Source: CANJIV01 sp046330225 (lineage in GTDB: Bacteria; Actinomycetota; Thermoleophilia; Solirubrobacterales; Solirubrobacteraceae). From it: a stretch of DNA of 64,000 bases. The notes beneath the pieces are model-generated. The model had not been told where the DNA came from. It made no database searches and was given only the letters and a program-made list of their open reading frames with translations. The position numbers were made by a program, and so were the translations under genes. Location: assembly GCA_046330225.1 (NCBI GenBank), contig JAXLTD010000007.1, positions 62,001 to 126,000 on the forward strand, written 5' to 3'. This document shows positions 56,829 through 64,000 of this stretch, piece by piece; positions within the stretch are counted from its first letter, which is position 1, and each line of letters opens with the position of its first letter.

Positions 56829-57491
56829 CTACGGGTTGACGATCTCGGTGGCCGAGTACGTCAGCCGCGCCGTGCGGTACTGGCAGAAGTACTGGGTGAA
56901 CGACCCGGGCGTCTGCTGGGCGGCCTGCGTGAGGGTGTCGGAACACGGCTTGCCGCGGCTCGCGCGCCAGGCGTAGTCCTTCGTGAACGTCGGACCCGCG
57001 GCCAGCGCCGGTGCCCAGGTCACCACGGTGAGGGCAACGATGTAGCCCTTGCGGACAAAGAGCGACGTGCGCAGCGGGAACTGCACCGTCTTCCCGAAGA
57101 ACTTGTTCAGCTCGAACACGTCGCTCTGGGCGTTGAGCACGAAGCGGAACTTGTTCGCGGTCTTCTTGTAGGGCTTGATGACTGCCAGGCGGACCTGGGA
57201 CTTCGCGCCGAGGCGCTGGGTGAAGAAGTCCAGCTGGGACTGGTTCGGCTTGCCGAGCTGCATCGTGAAGGCCACGATCCGGCCCTCGCGGGGCACGACG
57301 AAGGGATCCGAGACCTTGTTGACCTGGGTCTGGAATCCGGTCACGCGGCTCACGGCCTGGCAGTTGTCCGGGCAGGTGGGGGCATTCTTCTCGACGGTCC
57401 GGCCGATCTCGATCTGAGTGGCGGAAGCGACGGAGGGGGCGAGGAGGGCGATCGCCGAACTCGTGGCGATCAGCACGAAATAGCGTTTCAT
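56829..57491 (-). CDS. Exported hypothetical protein
   Basis: 220 residues from ATG 57491 (GTG 57494 is adjacent). A signal peptide (MKRYFVLIATSSAIALLAPS) is followed by a beta-rich body with ATQIEIGRTVEKNAPTCPDNC, FVVPREGRIVAFTMQLGKP and LRTSLFVRKGYIVALTVVTW. Five Cys; PTCPDNC and the late CSDTLT..YFCQ could form disulfides. The base composition is less GC-rich than its neighbours (many AAG/AAC codons). I do not recognise it; a carbohydrate-binding-like jelly roll is possible. Confidence 0.72.
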   Translation of the reverse strand: MKRYFVLIATSSAIALLAPSVASATQIEIGRTVEKNAPTCPDNCQAVSRVTGFQTQVNKVSDPFVVPREGRIVAFTMQLGKPNQSQLDFFTQRLGAKSQVRLAVIKPYKKTANKFRFVLNAQSDVFELNKFFGKTVQFPLRTSLFVRKGYIVALTVVTWAPALAAGPTFTKDYAWRASRGKPCSDTLTQAAQQTPGSFTQYFCQYRTARLTYSATEIVNP

Positions 57492-57582
57492 CACGAACTA
57501 TCTAACACGACCGCGACGCCGGAAGTCGCGGTTGGGCGCCGTCGTGCGCGGCGGGCCACGCCGGACGGCCACCGGTCCCGGG

Positions 57583-57588
57583 TAGGCT
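57583..57588 (+). promoter_or_regulatory. -10 element TAGGCT of ABC transporter operon
   Basis: It is located 10 bases before ATG 57599. Confidence 0.5.
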
Positions 57589-57598
57589 GCGGGGCCGA

Positions 57599-58552
57599 AT
57601 GGCGGCGATCGAGACCCACGCGCTGGAGCGCGAATTCAAGGGCGGGCTGAAGGCCGTCGCCGGGATCGACCTCTCGATCAGCGCGGGCGAGGTGTACGGC
57701 TTCCTCGGACCGAACGGCGCCGGAAAGACCACGACCGTCCGCATGCTCGTGACGCTCCTGCTCCCCACGGGCGGCACGGCGACGGTCGCGGGCTACGACG
57801 TCGCGACCGAACCGAGCGCGGTGCGGCGGCGGATCGGCGTCGCGCTCCAGGAGGCGGCCCTCGACCCCCTCATGACCGGCGCCGAGCTGATCGAGCTCCA
57901 GGGGACCCTCCACGGCTTGGACCGGGCCGCCGCGCACCAGCGCGGCGAGGAGCTCATCGAGCGCGTCGGCCTGGTCGAGGCCGCGGCCCGGCGGGTCGGG
58001 ACGTACTCCGGCGGGATGCGCCGGCGCCTGGACCTGGCGATGGCGCTCGTGCACGACCCCGAAGTGCTGTTCCTGGACGAGCCGACCACCGGCCTCGATC
58101 CGGTGTCGCGCCTGACCCTGTGGGAGGAGGTCCGCCGGCTCAAGGGGGACGGCACCACCGTCTTCCTGACCACCCAGTACCTGGAGGAGGCCGACCAGCT
58201 CGCCGACCGGGTCGGGATCATCAGCGACGGCAAGCTGGTCGCGGAAGGCACCCCCGCGGCGCTCAAGGCCCAGGTCGGGCGGCCGCGCCTGGACGTCACC
58301 TTGGCCGACGGCGACCGGGCCGCCGCGCTCGAAGTCCTCGGCCGCTTCGGCGCGCCGCTGCCGCCGGTGCCGGGCGCCCCGGTCTCGGTGTCCCTGGAGC
58401 ACGGCGCCGCCGAGATCGCCCCGGTCGTGCGGGCGCTCGACGAGGCGGGCATCAAGGTCGCCCAGCTCGAGCTCGTCCAGCCGACGCTCGACGACGTGTT
58501 CGTCGAGAAGACCGGGCGCCACCTGGAGGGAGCCGGCGAGGCGGCGGCATGA
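57599..58552 (+). CDS. ABC transporter ATP-binding protein (DrrA/ABC-2 type)
   Basis: 317 residues from ATG 57599. Walker A GPNGAGKTTTVRML, Q-loop LQEAALDPLMTG, signature YSGGMRRRLDLAMAL, Walker B VLFLDEPTTGLDP, and H-loop replaced by Gln (LTTQYLEEAD), as in DrrA-type daunorubicin-resistance exporters. The C-terminal DUF4162-like region (about 225-317) is usual. It forms an exporter with the two permeases that follow, each overlapping by four bases. Confidence 0.93.
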   Translation: MAAIETHALEREFKGGLKAVAGIDLSISAGEVYGFLGPNGAGKTTTVRMLVTLLLPTGGTATVAGYDVATEPSAVRRRIGVALQEAALDPLMTGAELIELQGTLHGLDRAAAHQRGEELIERVGLVEAAARRVGTYSGGMRRRLDLAMALVHDPEVLFLDEPTTGLDPVSRLTLWEEVRRLKGDGTTVFLTTQYLEEADQLADRVGIISDGKLVAEGTPAALKAQVGRPRLDVTLADGDRAAALEVLGRFGAPLPPVPGAPVSVSLEHGAAEIAPVVRALDEAGIKVAQLELVQPTLDDVFVEKTGRHLEGAGEAAA

Positions 58553-59316
58553 CCCGCGTGATCTCGGCGCTCGGCCGGCGGGCGCTCGTCAACTCGCTGC
58601 GCCGGCCCCAATTCCTCGCCCCGATGTTCGTGTTCCCGACGCTGCTGCTGGCGGTCAACGTCGGCGGCCTGTCGGACACCACGCGGCTGCCGGGCTTCCC
58701 GCCGGACACGAACTTCCTCGACTATCAGCTCGCCGCGTCGATCACCCAGTCCCTCCTGCTCGGCGGCGTGTCCGTCGGGATCGCCACGGGGCTCGAGATC
58801 GAGTCGGGCTTCCTCGACCGGCTGGCAGCGGCGCCGATCGCGCGCTCGGGCATCCTGCTCGGGCGGCTGGCCGGCACGACCGCGATCGCCGCCGCGCAGG
58901 TCCTCTTCTTCCTGGCCATCGGCGTGATCTTCGGCGGACGGATCCAGAGCGGCATCCCGGGGGCGCTCGTTGCGCTGGCCATCGGCGTCCTGGCTGGCGT
59001 CGGGTTCGGGGCGCTCGGGGCGCTGCTCGCCTACCGGGCCAAGAGCGCCGCGATCGTCCAGGCGATCTTCCCGCTCGCCTTCGTGGCGCTGTTCCTGTCG
59101 TCGGCCTTCTTCCCCGAGGCGCTGCTGCTCGAGCCGGCCAAGACCATCGCCGCCATCAACCCGCTGTCCTACATCGCCGAGGGGATCCGCAACCCGATCG
59201 TCTCGGACCTGGACGCCAAGCCGGTCCTCGAGGGCTTCGCTGCCGCCGGCGGCCTCGCGGTGCTCTTCGTCCTGCTGGCGGTCCAGGCCCTCCGAACCCG
59301 GCTGCGGACGTCGTGA
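58549..59316 (+). CDS. ABC-2 type permease 1
   Basis: 255 residues from ATG 58549 (ATGA overlap). Six helices; QFLAPMFVFPTLLLAVNVGG, GFLDRLAAAPIARSGILLGRL and AINPLSYIAEGIRN are the classic ABC-2 membrane signatures (DrrB-like). It pairs with the ATPase and the second permease to export a drug, lipid or polymer; the substrate is not readable. Confidence 0.92.
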   Translation: MTRVISALGRRALVNSLRRPQFLAPMFVFPTLLLAVNVGGLSDTTRLPGFPPDTNFLDYQLAASITQSLLLGGVSVGIATGLEIESGFLDRLAAAPIARSGILLGRLAGTTAIAAAQVLFFLAIGVIFGGRIQSGIPGALVALAIGVLAGVGFGALGALLAYRAKSAAIVQAIFPLAFVALFLSSAFFPEALLLEPAKTIAAINPLSYIAEGIRNPIVSDLDAKPVLEGFAAAGGLAVLFVLLAVQALRTRLRTS

Positions 59317-60077
59317 CCGCCGACGTGAAGGTCGTCCGCGGCCTCGTGCGCCGCTCGTTCAACGAGATCTTGCGCGTGCCAGGGGCGGCAATCCCCGGCG
59401 TGCTCGCGCCCACGATCTTCTTCCTCGGCCTCACGAGCGTCTTCTCGTCGGCGGCCAAGCTCGGCGCCTACGAGGGGGTCAGCTTCAAGTCGTTCATCAT
59501 CGGCGTCGGCCTCCTGCAGGGCGCCTCGTTCACGGGCGCTGCCACCGGCGTGAATCTCGCCCGCGACATCGAGGCCGGCTGGTTCGACCGGCTGCTGCTC
59601 GCCCCGGTGCCGCGCCCGGCGATCCTCGGCGGGCTGCTCGCCTCGGCGGCCCTGCGGTCGCTGCTGCCCGTGAGCTTCCTGCTCTGCGTGGGCCTCGCCG
59701 TGGGCGTCCATTGGCCCGGCGCCGACGGCATCGCGCTCATCGCGATCCTCACCATGGGCTACGCGGCGGTCGTCGCCTGCTACGCCTCGATCATCGCGAT
59801 GCGCTTCCGCACCCAGCAGGCCGCGCCGCTCATGCAGATCGGCGGGTTCATCGCCACCCTCTTCACGACTGCCTACGCGCCGTTCATCCTCCTGCAGCCG
59901 TGGCTGGAGACGATCGCCCGGCTCAACCCGGTGACGCGGATCCTGCAGGGCGTGCGCCAGGGCTTCATCGGCGCCGTGACGTGGGCCGACACCTGGCCGG
60001 CCTTCCTCGCGCTTGGCGGCCTCTCGGTCGTCTTCGTCGCGCTCGCGCTGCGGGCGCTGCGGCGCACTGCGGCCTGA
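59313..60077 (+). CDS. ABC-2 type permease 2
   Basis: 254 residues from GTG 59313 (GTGA overlap). Six helices; GWFDRLLLAPVPRPAILGGLL and RLNPVTRILQGVRQGFIG match the first permease, so the transporter is probably a heterodimer of two permeases with two copies of the ATPase. It is followed by a strong terminator. Confidence 0.92.
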   Translation: MTADVKVVRGLVRRSFNEILRVPGAAIPGVLAPTIFFLGLTSVFSSAAKLGAYEGVSFKSFIIGVGLLQGASFTGAATGVNLARDIEAGWFDRLLLAPVPRPAILGGLLASAALRSLLPVSFLLCVGLAVGVHWPGADGIALIAILTMGYAAVVACYASIIAMRFRTQQAAPLMQIGGFIATLFTTAYAPFILLQPWLETIARLNPVTRILQGVRQGFIGAVTWADTWPAFLALGGLSVVFVALALRALRRTAA

Positions 60078-60091
60078 CGCGCCCGGGAACG

Positions 60092-60124
60092 AAAAAGGGC
60101 GCCGCGGTGGCGGCGCCCTCTTCG
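60092..60124. terminator. Bidirectional terminator between ABC operon and cspA
   Basis: A 9-bp perfect stem GGGCGCCGC/GCGGCGCCC (60097-60118, loop GGTG) is flanked by AAAAA on the left and TCTTC on the right. This is the most convincing factor-independent terminator in the window and works for both convergent transcripts. Confidence 0.85.
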
Positions 60125-60144
60125 CAACTGGCTGAAACGATCGA

Positions 60145-60348
60145 TCAGATCGGCGTGACGTTGACGGCCTTGGGGCCCTTCTCGCCGGCCTGCTCCTCGT
60201 AGTTGACCTTCGAGCCCTCATCGAGCTGACGGTAGCCGTCGCCCTCGATGCCGCTGTAGTGAACGAAGAGGTCACGACCCCCGTCGTCGGGCGTGATGAA
60301 GCCGAAGCCCTTCTCGGCGCTGAACCACTTGACTACACCTGTTGCCAT
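60145..60348 (-). CDS. cspA: Cold-shock protein
   Basis: 67 residues from ATG 60348, with a GAGGGAAG purine tract as ribosome binding site. RNP1 KGFGFITPDD and RNP2 DLFVHYSGI are intact and GTVKWF reads GVVKWF. It is a single-stranded nucleic-acid chaperone. A 5' leader of about 100 bases contains a stable hairpin (60403-60429), as in many csp mRNAs. It is convergent with the ABC operon. Confidence 0.95.
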   Translation of the reverse strand: MATGVVKWFSAEKGFGFITPDDGGRDLFVHYSGIEGDGYRQLDEGSKVNYEEQAGEKGPKAVNVTPI

Positions 60349-60402
60349 TCTGCTGCTTCCCTCCACGGGGATCCGGCGCGGAGAGAGCTGGCTCAGCAAC
60401 CA

Positions 60403-60429
60403 CCCCGGCCTGTCGTTGTTTCGCCGGGG
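60403..60429 (-). promoter_or_regulatory. Hairpin in the cspA leader
   Basis: CCCCGGC and GCCGGGG form a 7-bp stem with a 13-base A/C-rich loop, 55 bases upstream of the cspA start. It may be a temperature-responsive leader element. Confidence 0.35.
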
Positions 60430-60496
60430 CGTGGCCGCCGGCACTTCGCCGCGAACCGTAGCAGCTAGATCGCAGGCTTTCCGGGCTCGGAGGGAC

Positions 60497-61276
60497 CTAG
60501 CGGCCCTCGAAGGACGCCTTGCCGGGGCCCTCCTGCAGGAACGACCGCACCGCCCCTCGGAGGTCGTCGGTCTCGAACAGCGCGCCGGCGATCGCCGGGG
60601 TCGCCGCGTCGGCCGCGGCGACCCCGCCGTCGAGCTGGGCCCGGACGATCCGCTTCGTCGCGGCGTGGGCGAGGGTCGGTCCCTCGGCCAGGCGGCGGGC
60701 GTACCGGTGGGCCGCCTCGCCGAAGCCCTCGTCGGGGAGCACACGGTTCACCACGTTCCAGCGCTCGAGGGTCGCGGCATCGAAGAGCCGGCCCGTCATG
60801 ACGAGCTCCCGGGCCCGGGCCGGGCCGGCCCGCTCGGCCAGGCGCTGGGTCCCGCCCATGGCGGGGGTCAGGCCCACGACTGTTTCGACGAGTCCGAAGG
60901 ACGCGGACTCGGCGGCGAGCAGGAGGTCGCAGGCCAGCGCGAGCTCGAACGCCGCCGTCAGGCAGAGGGCGTGGGCCGCGAAGACGGTCGGGAACGGAAG
61001 GGCCTCGACGCGGGCGGTGATGCCGAGCAGCCGCTCGAACATCGCGGAAGCCTGGGCCGCGCTGAGGGCGTCGAACTCGTGCACGTCGACGCCGCCCGAG
61101 ACCACCGTGCCCTCGGCCCGCCAGAGCAGCGCGCGCGGGCGCTCGGCCTCGGCCCGCGAGACGGCAGCCTCGACGCCGCGAATCGTCTCGGCGTCGAACA
61201 GGTTGAGCGGCGGGTGGTCGATCGTGGCCACGGCCAGCGGCCCGTCGGCCTCCCAGCGGACGCGATCGCCAGTCAT
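60497..61276 (-). CDS. Divergent enoyl-CoA hydratase-like protein
   Basis: 259 residues from ATG 61276, overlapping the HIT stop by four bases. The crotonase fold is clear (ATIDHPPLNLFDAETIRGVE, CDLLLAAESASFGLVE, TPAMGGTQRLAERAG), but the oxyanion-hole segments are altered: VSGGVDV where S-[AG]-G-x-D-L is usual, and CLTAAFELALACD where two Gly are expected. It may act on an unusual acyl-CoA or be inactive. It is coupled to the HIT gene. Confidence 0.82.
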   Translation of the reverse strand: MTGDRVRWEADGPLAVATIDHPPLNLFDAETIRGVEAAVSRAEAERPRALLWRAEGTVVSGGVDVHEFDALSAAQASAMFERLLGITARVEALPFPTVFAAHALCLTAAFELALACDLLLAAESASFGLVETVVGLTPAMGGTQRLAERAGPARARELVMTGRLFDAATLERWNVVNRVLPDEGFGEAAHRYARRLAEGPTLAHAATKRIVRAQLDGGVAAADAATPAIAGALFETDDLRGAVRSFLQEGPGKASFEGR

Positions 61277-61683
61277 GCCGCGAGCTCCGCGCCGGCCGCG
61301 GCGATGTCGTCGGCGTCCCCGGCGGCGGGCAGCCACGGCAGGCGCAGCGGGTCGCCGTCGTAGCGGGGAATGACGTGCAGGTGGAAGTGGAACACGGTCT
61401 GCCACGCGGCCGGGCCGCAGGAGTTGAGGAGGTTCACGCCGTCGGCTCCCAGGCGCTCGCCCATCCGCGCGGCCAGGCGCCGGGCGGCCGCCGTGCAGGC
61501 CGCGAGGTCCTCGGCGTCGATCTCGAGGAGGTCCTTCGCGTGGGCCCGCGGCACGACGAGCGCGTGGCCGCGGGTCGCCGGGGAGATGTCCATGAACGCG
61601 ACGGTGCGCTCGTCCTCGTCGACGCGGATCGATGGCAGCTCGCCCGCGACGATCCGGCAGAAGATGCAGTCGGAATCGGTCAC
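61273..61683 (-). CDS. HIT family nucleotide hydrolase
   Basis: 136 residues from GTG 61683, with TACGAT eight bases upstream (leaderless). It begins MTDSDCIFCRIVAGELPS, zinc-type Cys pair CIFC, and has the histidine triad VFHFHLHVIPR. It is the HINT/Hit-like branch that hydrolyses AMP-amidates or acyl-AMP. It overlaps the downstream enoyl-CoA hydratase-like gene by four bases. Confidence 0.93.
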   Translation of the reverse strand: MTDSDCIFCRIVAGELPSIRVDEDERTVAFMDISPATRGHALVVPRAHAKDLLEIDAEDLAACTAAARRLAARMGERLGADGVNLLNSCGPAAWQTVFHFHLHVIPRYDGDPLRLPWLPAAGDADDIAAAGAELAA

Positions 61684-61691
61684 GGGGCGGG

Positions 61692-61697
61692 ATCGTA
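61692..61697 (-). promoter_or_regulatory. -10 element TACGAT of HIT gene
   Basis: It is located 8 bases before GTG 61683 on the minus strand. Confidence 0.5.
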
Positions 61698-61736
61698 GTG
61701 GGTGCCGGCGCAGGCCAGCCGGGCGGGCGTATCGGC

Positions 61737-61742
61737 TACCGT
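61737..61742 (+). promoter_or_regulatory. -10 element TACCGT of M28 gene
   Basis: It is located 8 bases before GTG 61751. It is divergent from the HIT promoter. Confidence 0.5.
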
Positions 61743-61750
61743 CCGCCAGC

Positions 61751-62941
61751 GTGCCCGTCGACGCCGCCCAGCTCGAAGCCGACATCCGGCACCTCTCGGG
61801 CCTGGACCGGCCGTCGGCCTCCCCGGGCGAGCGCGCCGCCGCCGAGTGGGTCGCCGCGGCGTTCCGCGCCGCGGGCGCCGAGGCGGCCATCGAGGAGGAG
61901 CGGGCCCACGGCGGCTACTGGTGGCCCGTCGGGCTCCTGAACGCAGCGGGAGCCGCCGCCGGGCTGGCGTCGCTGCGCGGCCGGCGCTGGCTCGGCGCCG
62001 CCGTCGCCGGAGCCGCCGCGGCCGCCGTCGCCGACGACGTCAGCGGCGGCGGGCTGTGGTTCCGGCGGCTCCTGCCCCAGCGGCCGACCTGGAATGTGGT
62101 CGCCGCCGCCGGCGACCCGGCGGCGCAGGAGACGGTCGTCCTCGTCGCCCACCACGACGCCGCCCGCTCCGGGCTCGTCTTCCACCCCGGCGTGCCGGCC
62201 GCGATCGGGCGGCGCTTCCCCGGCCTGCTCGAGCAGGCCGACACCTCTCCGCCGATCATGTGGGCCGTGTTCGCCGGCCCGCTGGCCGTCGCGCTCGGGT
62301 CGGCCCTCGGGCGCCGCGGTGCCGTGCGGTTCGGGACGGCGGTGGCGGCGGGCGCCGCCGCGACGATGGCCCAGATCGGGTCGAGCGAGACGGTCCCCGG
62401 GGCCAACGACAACGTGACCGGGGTGGCCACGCTGCTCGGCGTCGCCCGCGCCCTGCAGGCCGAACCCGTGTCCGGGGTGCGGGTGCTGCTGGTGTCGACG
62501 GGCTCGGAGGAGTCGTTCATGGAGGGGATGAAGGGCTTCGTGGAACGTCACGCGCCGTCCCTCTCCACCGCCCACACCCGCGTCGTCGCCGTCGACACGG
62601 TCGGCTCGCCGCACCTGCACGCGGTCGAGTGCGAGGGGATGCTCGTCCACTCCGATTACGACGCCGAGCTGAAGGACCTTCTCTCCGCGGCCGCCGCCGA
62701 CCGCGGCGTGGAGCTCGGGCGCGGCCTGCGCTTCTCGTTCGCGACCGACGCGCTGCGGGCCATGCGCGCCGGCTACCGCGCCGCGCTCATCGCCTCGGTC
62801 AACGAGTTCAAGGCGCCCGCGAACTACCACTGGCGCACCGACCACGCCGACAACGTCGACTACGGCACGGTCGCCGATGCGGTCGAGGTCTGCGACGGCC
62901 TCATCCGCCGCCTGGCCCGGCCAGCTCCCGCGCCAGCCTGA
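61751..62941 (+). CDS. M28-family metallopeptidase with membrane segments (third paralogue)
   Basis: 396 residues from GTG 61751. All zinc-site motifs are present: VLVAHHDAARSGLVFHP, VPGANDNVTGVATLLG, TGSEESFMEGM (Glu-Glu), VAVDTVGS (Asp) and WRTDHADNVDYG (final His). As in the 41580 gene, hydrophobic stretches lie before the first His (about 55-100) and between it and the bridging Asp (about 170-210). It is probably a membrane-attached aminopeptidase. It is leaderless and divergent from the HIT gene, and overlaps the CCA-adding-type gene by 41 bases at its 3' end. Confidence 0.88.
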   Translation: MPVDAAQLEADIRHLSGLDRPSASPGERAAAEWVAAAFRAAGAEAAIEEERAHGGYWWPVGLLNAAGAAAGLASLRGRRWLGAAVAGAAAAAVADDVSGGGLWFRRLLPQRPTWNVVAAAGDPAAQETVVLVAHHDAARSGLVFHPGVPAAIGRRFPGLLEQADTSPPIMWAVFAGPLAVALGSALGRRGAVRFGTAVAAGAAATMAQIGSSETVPGANDNVTGVATLLGVARALQAEPVSGVRVLLVSTGSEESFMEGMKGFVERHAPSLSTAHTRVVAVDTVGSPHLHAVECEGMLVHSDYDAELKDLLSAAAADRGVELGRGLRFSFATDALRAMRAGYRAALIASVNEFKAPANYHWRTDHADNVDYGTVADAVEVCDGLIRRLARPAPAPA

Positions 62942-64000
62942 GCGCGTCATCCCGATCGGCGATCTCGCCCGCGTACTGCGCCTCGGCCAGCTGCGCGAGC
63001 AGGCCCCCAAGCTCGGGGCCAGGCTCCAGGCCGAGCTGCGCGGCCAGGTCGTCCCCACGCAGCAGGGGCCGCGGCGGGCCCTCCGCCCGCCAGGCCAGCG
63101 CGTCGCCGAGGATCTCCCCGGCGAGGTCGAGGTGCTTGGGAATCGCCTCGTCGGCCCGCCGGCCGCGGGTGGCGAGCCGGTCGGCCACCGAGAGGACCGT
63201 CACGTCGACGGCCACCGGGCCGCAAGCGTCGAGATAGCGGTAGACCGCGCGCCGCGACAGCGGCCGCTCGTGGACGAGGAAGCCAAGCCGCAGGTGGTGC
63301 CGCGTGAGCGCGGCGACGTGGTCGCGCAGGGCCCGGCTGGCCCGCAGCCGGCCGAGCGCCGCCGCGGCCAGGTCGGCGCCGACCGTGTCGTGGTGCCAGA
63401 ACGTGATCCGCCCGTCGGAGGCGGCCGCTGCCGTGGCCGGCTTGCCGCCGTCGTGCAGCAGGGCACCCCAGCGCAGCGCCTGCCAGCGGGTGAGGCCGTC
63501 GGCCAGCGGCTCGGCCAGGACGGCGCCAGCCGCCGCCGCGCGCGGCCCGAGCGCCGGCTCCGGGTCCCGCTCGAGGGCGATCGCCTCGGCCAGCACCGCG
63601 AGCGTGTGATCGTGAACGTCGAGGTGGTGGTAGGCGCTCTGCTGCACGCCGTGCAGCGCCGCGAGCTCGGGGAGCACGACGGCAGTCGCTCCGACCTCGT
63701 CGGCGAGGCGCAGGCCAGACAGCGCCGCGTCGGCGCTCACGATCCGGCACAGCTCGCCGAACACGCGCTCAGGCGCCACCTGGGCCAGCCCGGCAGCGTG
63801 ATCGCGTGCGCCGGCGAGGGTCAGCGCATCCGGCGCGAGACCAAGCTCGCAGGCGAGCCGGGCGAGGCGCAGCGTGCGGAGCGGGTCGGCCGCGAAGGCG
63901 TCCGGGCCGGCCAGGCGCAGGACCCCGGCCCGCAGGTCGGCCGCGCCGCCGAGCGGGTCGACGATCTCGCCGCCGGCCAGCGGGGAGGCCATGGCGTTGA
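62901..64000 (-). CDS. CCA-adding-type tRNA nucleotidyltransferase with HD domain (5' end cut)
   Basis: The reading frame continues past the right edge; the visible part starts NAMASPLAGGEIVDPLGG, the RNA-binding and 'F-x-x-N-A-[LM]' motif of class II CCA-adding enzymes/poly(A) polymerases, then DPLRTLRLARLACELG. An HD domain follows (HHLDVHDHTLAVL, WGALLHDGGKPATA). The catalytic GxGxxD..DxD head lies outside the window. It would repair tRNA 3' ends, needed here because the tRNAs do not encode CCA. ATG 63992 is internal, not the start. Confidence 0.85.
   Translation of the reverse strand, partial: NAMASPLAGGEIVDPLGGAADLRAGVLRLAGPDAFAADPLRTLRLARLACELGLAPDALTLAGARDHAAGLAQVAPERVFGELCRIVSADAALSGLRLADEVGATAVVLPELAALHGVQQSAYHHLDVHDHTLAVLAEAIALERDPEPALGPRAAAAGAVLAEPLADGLTRWQALRWGALLHDGGKPATAAAASDGRITFWHHDTVGADLAAAALGRLRASRALRDHVAALTRHHLRLGFLVHERPLSRRAVYRYLDACGPVAVDVTVLSVADRLATRGRRADEAIPKHLDLAGEILGDALAWRAEGPPRPLLRGDDLAAQLGLEPGPELGGLLAQLAEAQYAGEIADRDDALRLARELAGPGGG

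Noticed and set aside
56603..56839. Small proteins encoded by the 71-bp repeats
   Set aside because: Because 71 is not a multiple of three, each unit is read in a different frame, and there is no ribosome site or domain; open frames result from composition.

Overview
The window is a very GC-rich bacterial chromosome segment. Dense, often overlapping genes, GTG/TTG starts, a 14-helix DHA2-type exporter, an F420/PPOX-type oxidoreductase, a DUF4031 protein, CtaG-type oxidase assembly genes and a preference for leaderless promoters point to Actinomycetota. The gene mix (several membrane M28 peptidases, two cytochrome oxidase operons, many small exported proteins) suggests a Thermoleophilia/Solirubrobacterales-like organism; that placement is inference from gene content, not a search.

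Layout. 1-4.2 kb: partial SulP transporter, DedA protein, carboxymuconolactone-decarboxylase-like protein and a large arylsulfatase. 4.3-9.3 kb: PIN/RHH toxin-antitoxin pair, MobF relaxase-helicase, tyrosine integrase and excisionase against the 3' end of tRNA-Pro, i.e. one end of an integrated element. 9.4-24 kb: housekeeping and envelope genes (PAP2, SDR, MFS exporter with divergent TetR regulator and visible operators, exported metalloprotease-like proteins, L,D-transpeptidase, HU) and five tRNAs (Pro, Gly, Trp, two Leu). 24-31.5 kb: PAS-GAF-GGDEF cyclase, PPOX protein, inositol monophosphatase, amidase, a degenerate M28 protein, amidohydrolase plus cysteine dioxygenase.

31.5-39 kb is the most unusual region. 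A two-component system (with a Ser/Gly-rich membrane protein behind it) is divergent from a tightly coupled operon: two small exported/membrane proteins, ApbE flavin transferase, a ferric-reductase-like bis-heme membrane protein, an FAD-dependent ferredoxin reductase, a ferredoxin and a secreted Ig-like protein. No classical FMN-binding domain is present, but three of the small proteins share a T-R-S-S-(G) motif. 11-bp-phased repeats, suitable for an OmpR-type regulator, lie upstream of the operon and again upstream of the heme-protein gene. I infer a dedicated electron-transfer route from the cytoplasm to the cell surface.

39-44.6 kb: acyl-CoA carboxylase beta, a membrane protein, an active M28 peptidase, HMG-CoA lyase and enoyl-CoA hydratase (branched-chain/acyl-CoA catabolism). 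44.7-55.7 kb: two heme-copper oxidase operons (A1-like and A2-like signatures), separated by CBS-domain and AraC-type genes, followed by CtaG and a diheme cytochrome c lipoprotein. 55.8-64 kb: a zinc-ribbon protein, small lipoprotein, three near-identical 71-bp hairpin repeats, an ABC-2 exporter, CspA, a divergent enoyl-CoA hydratase, HIT protein, a third M28 protein and a CCA-adding-type nucleotidyltransferase cut by the right edge.

Many genes have a TANNNT hexamer only 6-11 bases before the start codon, so leaderless transcription appears to be the dominant mode here.
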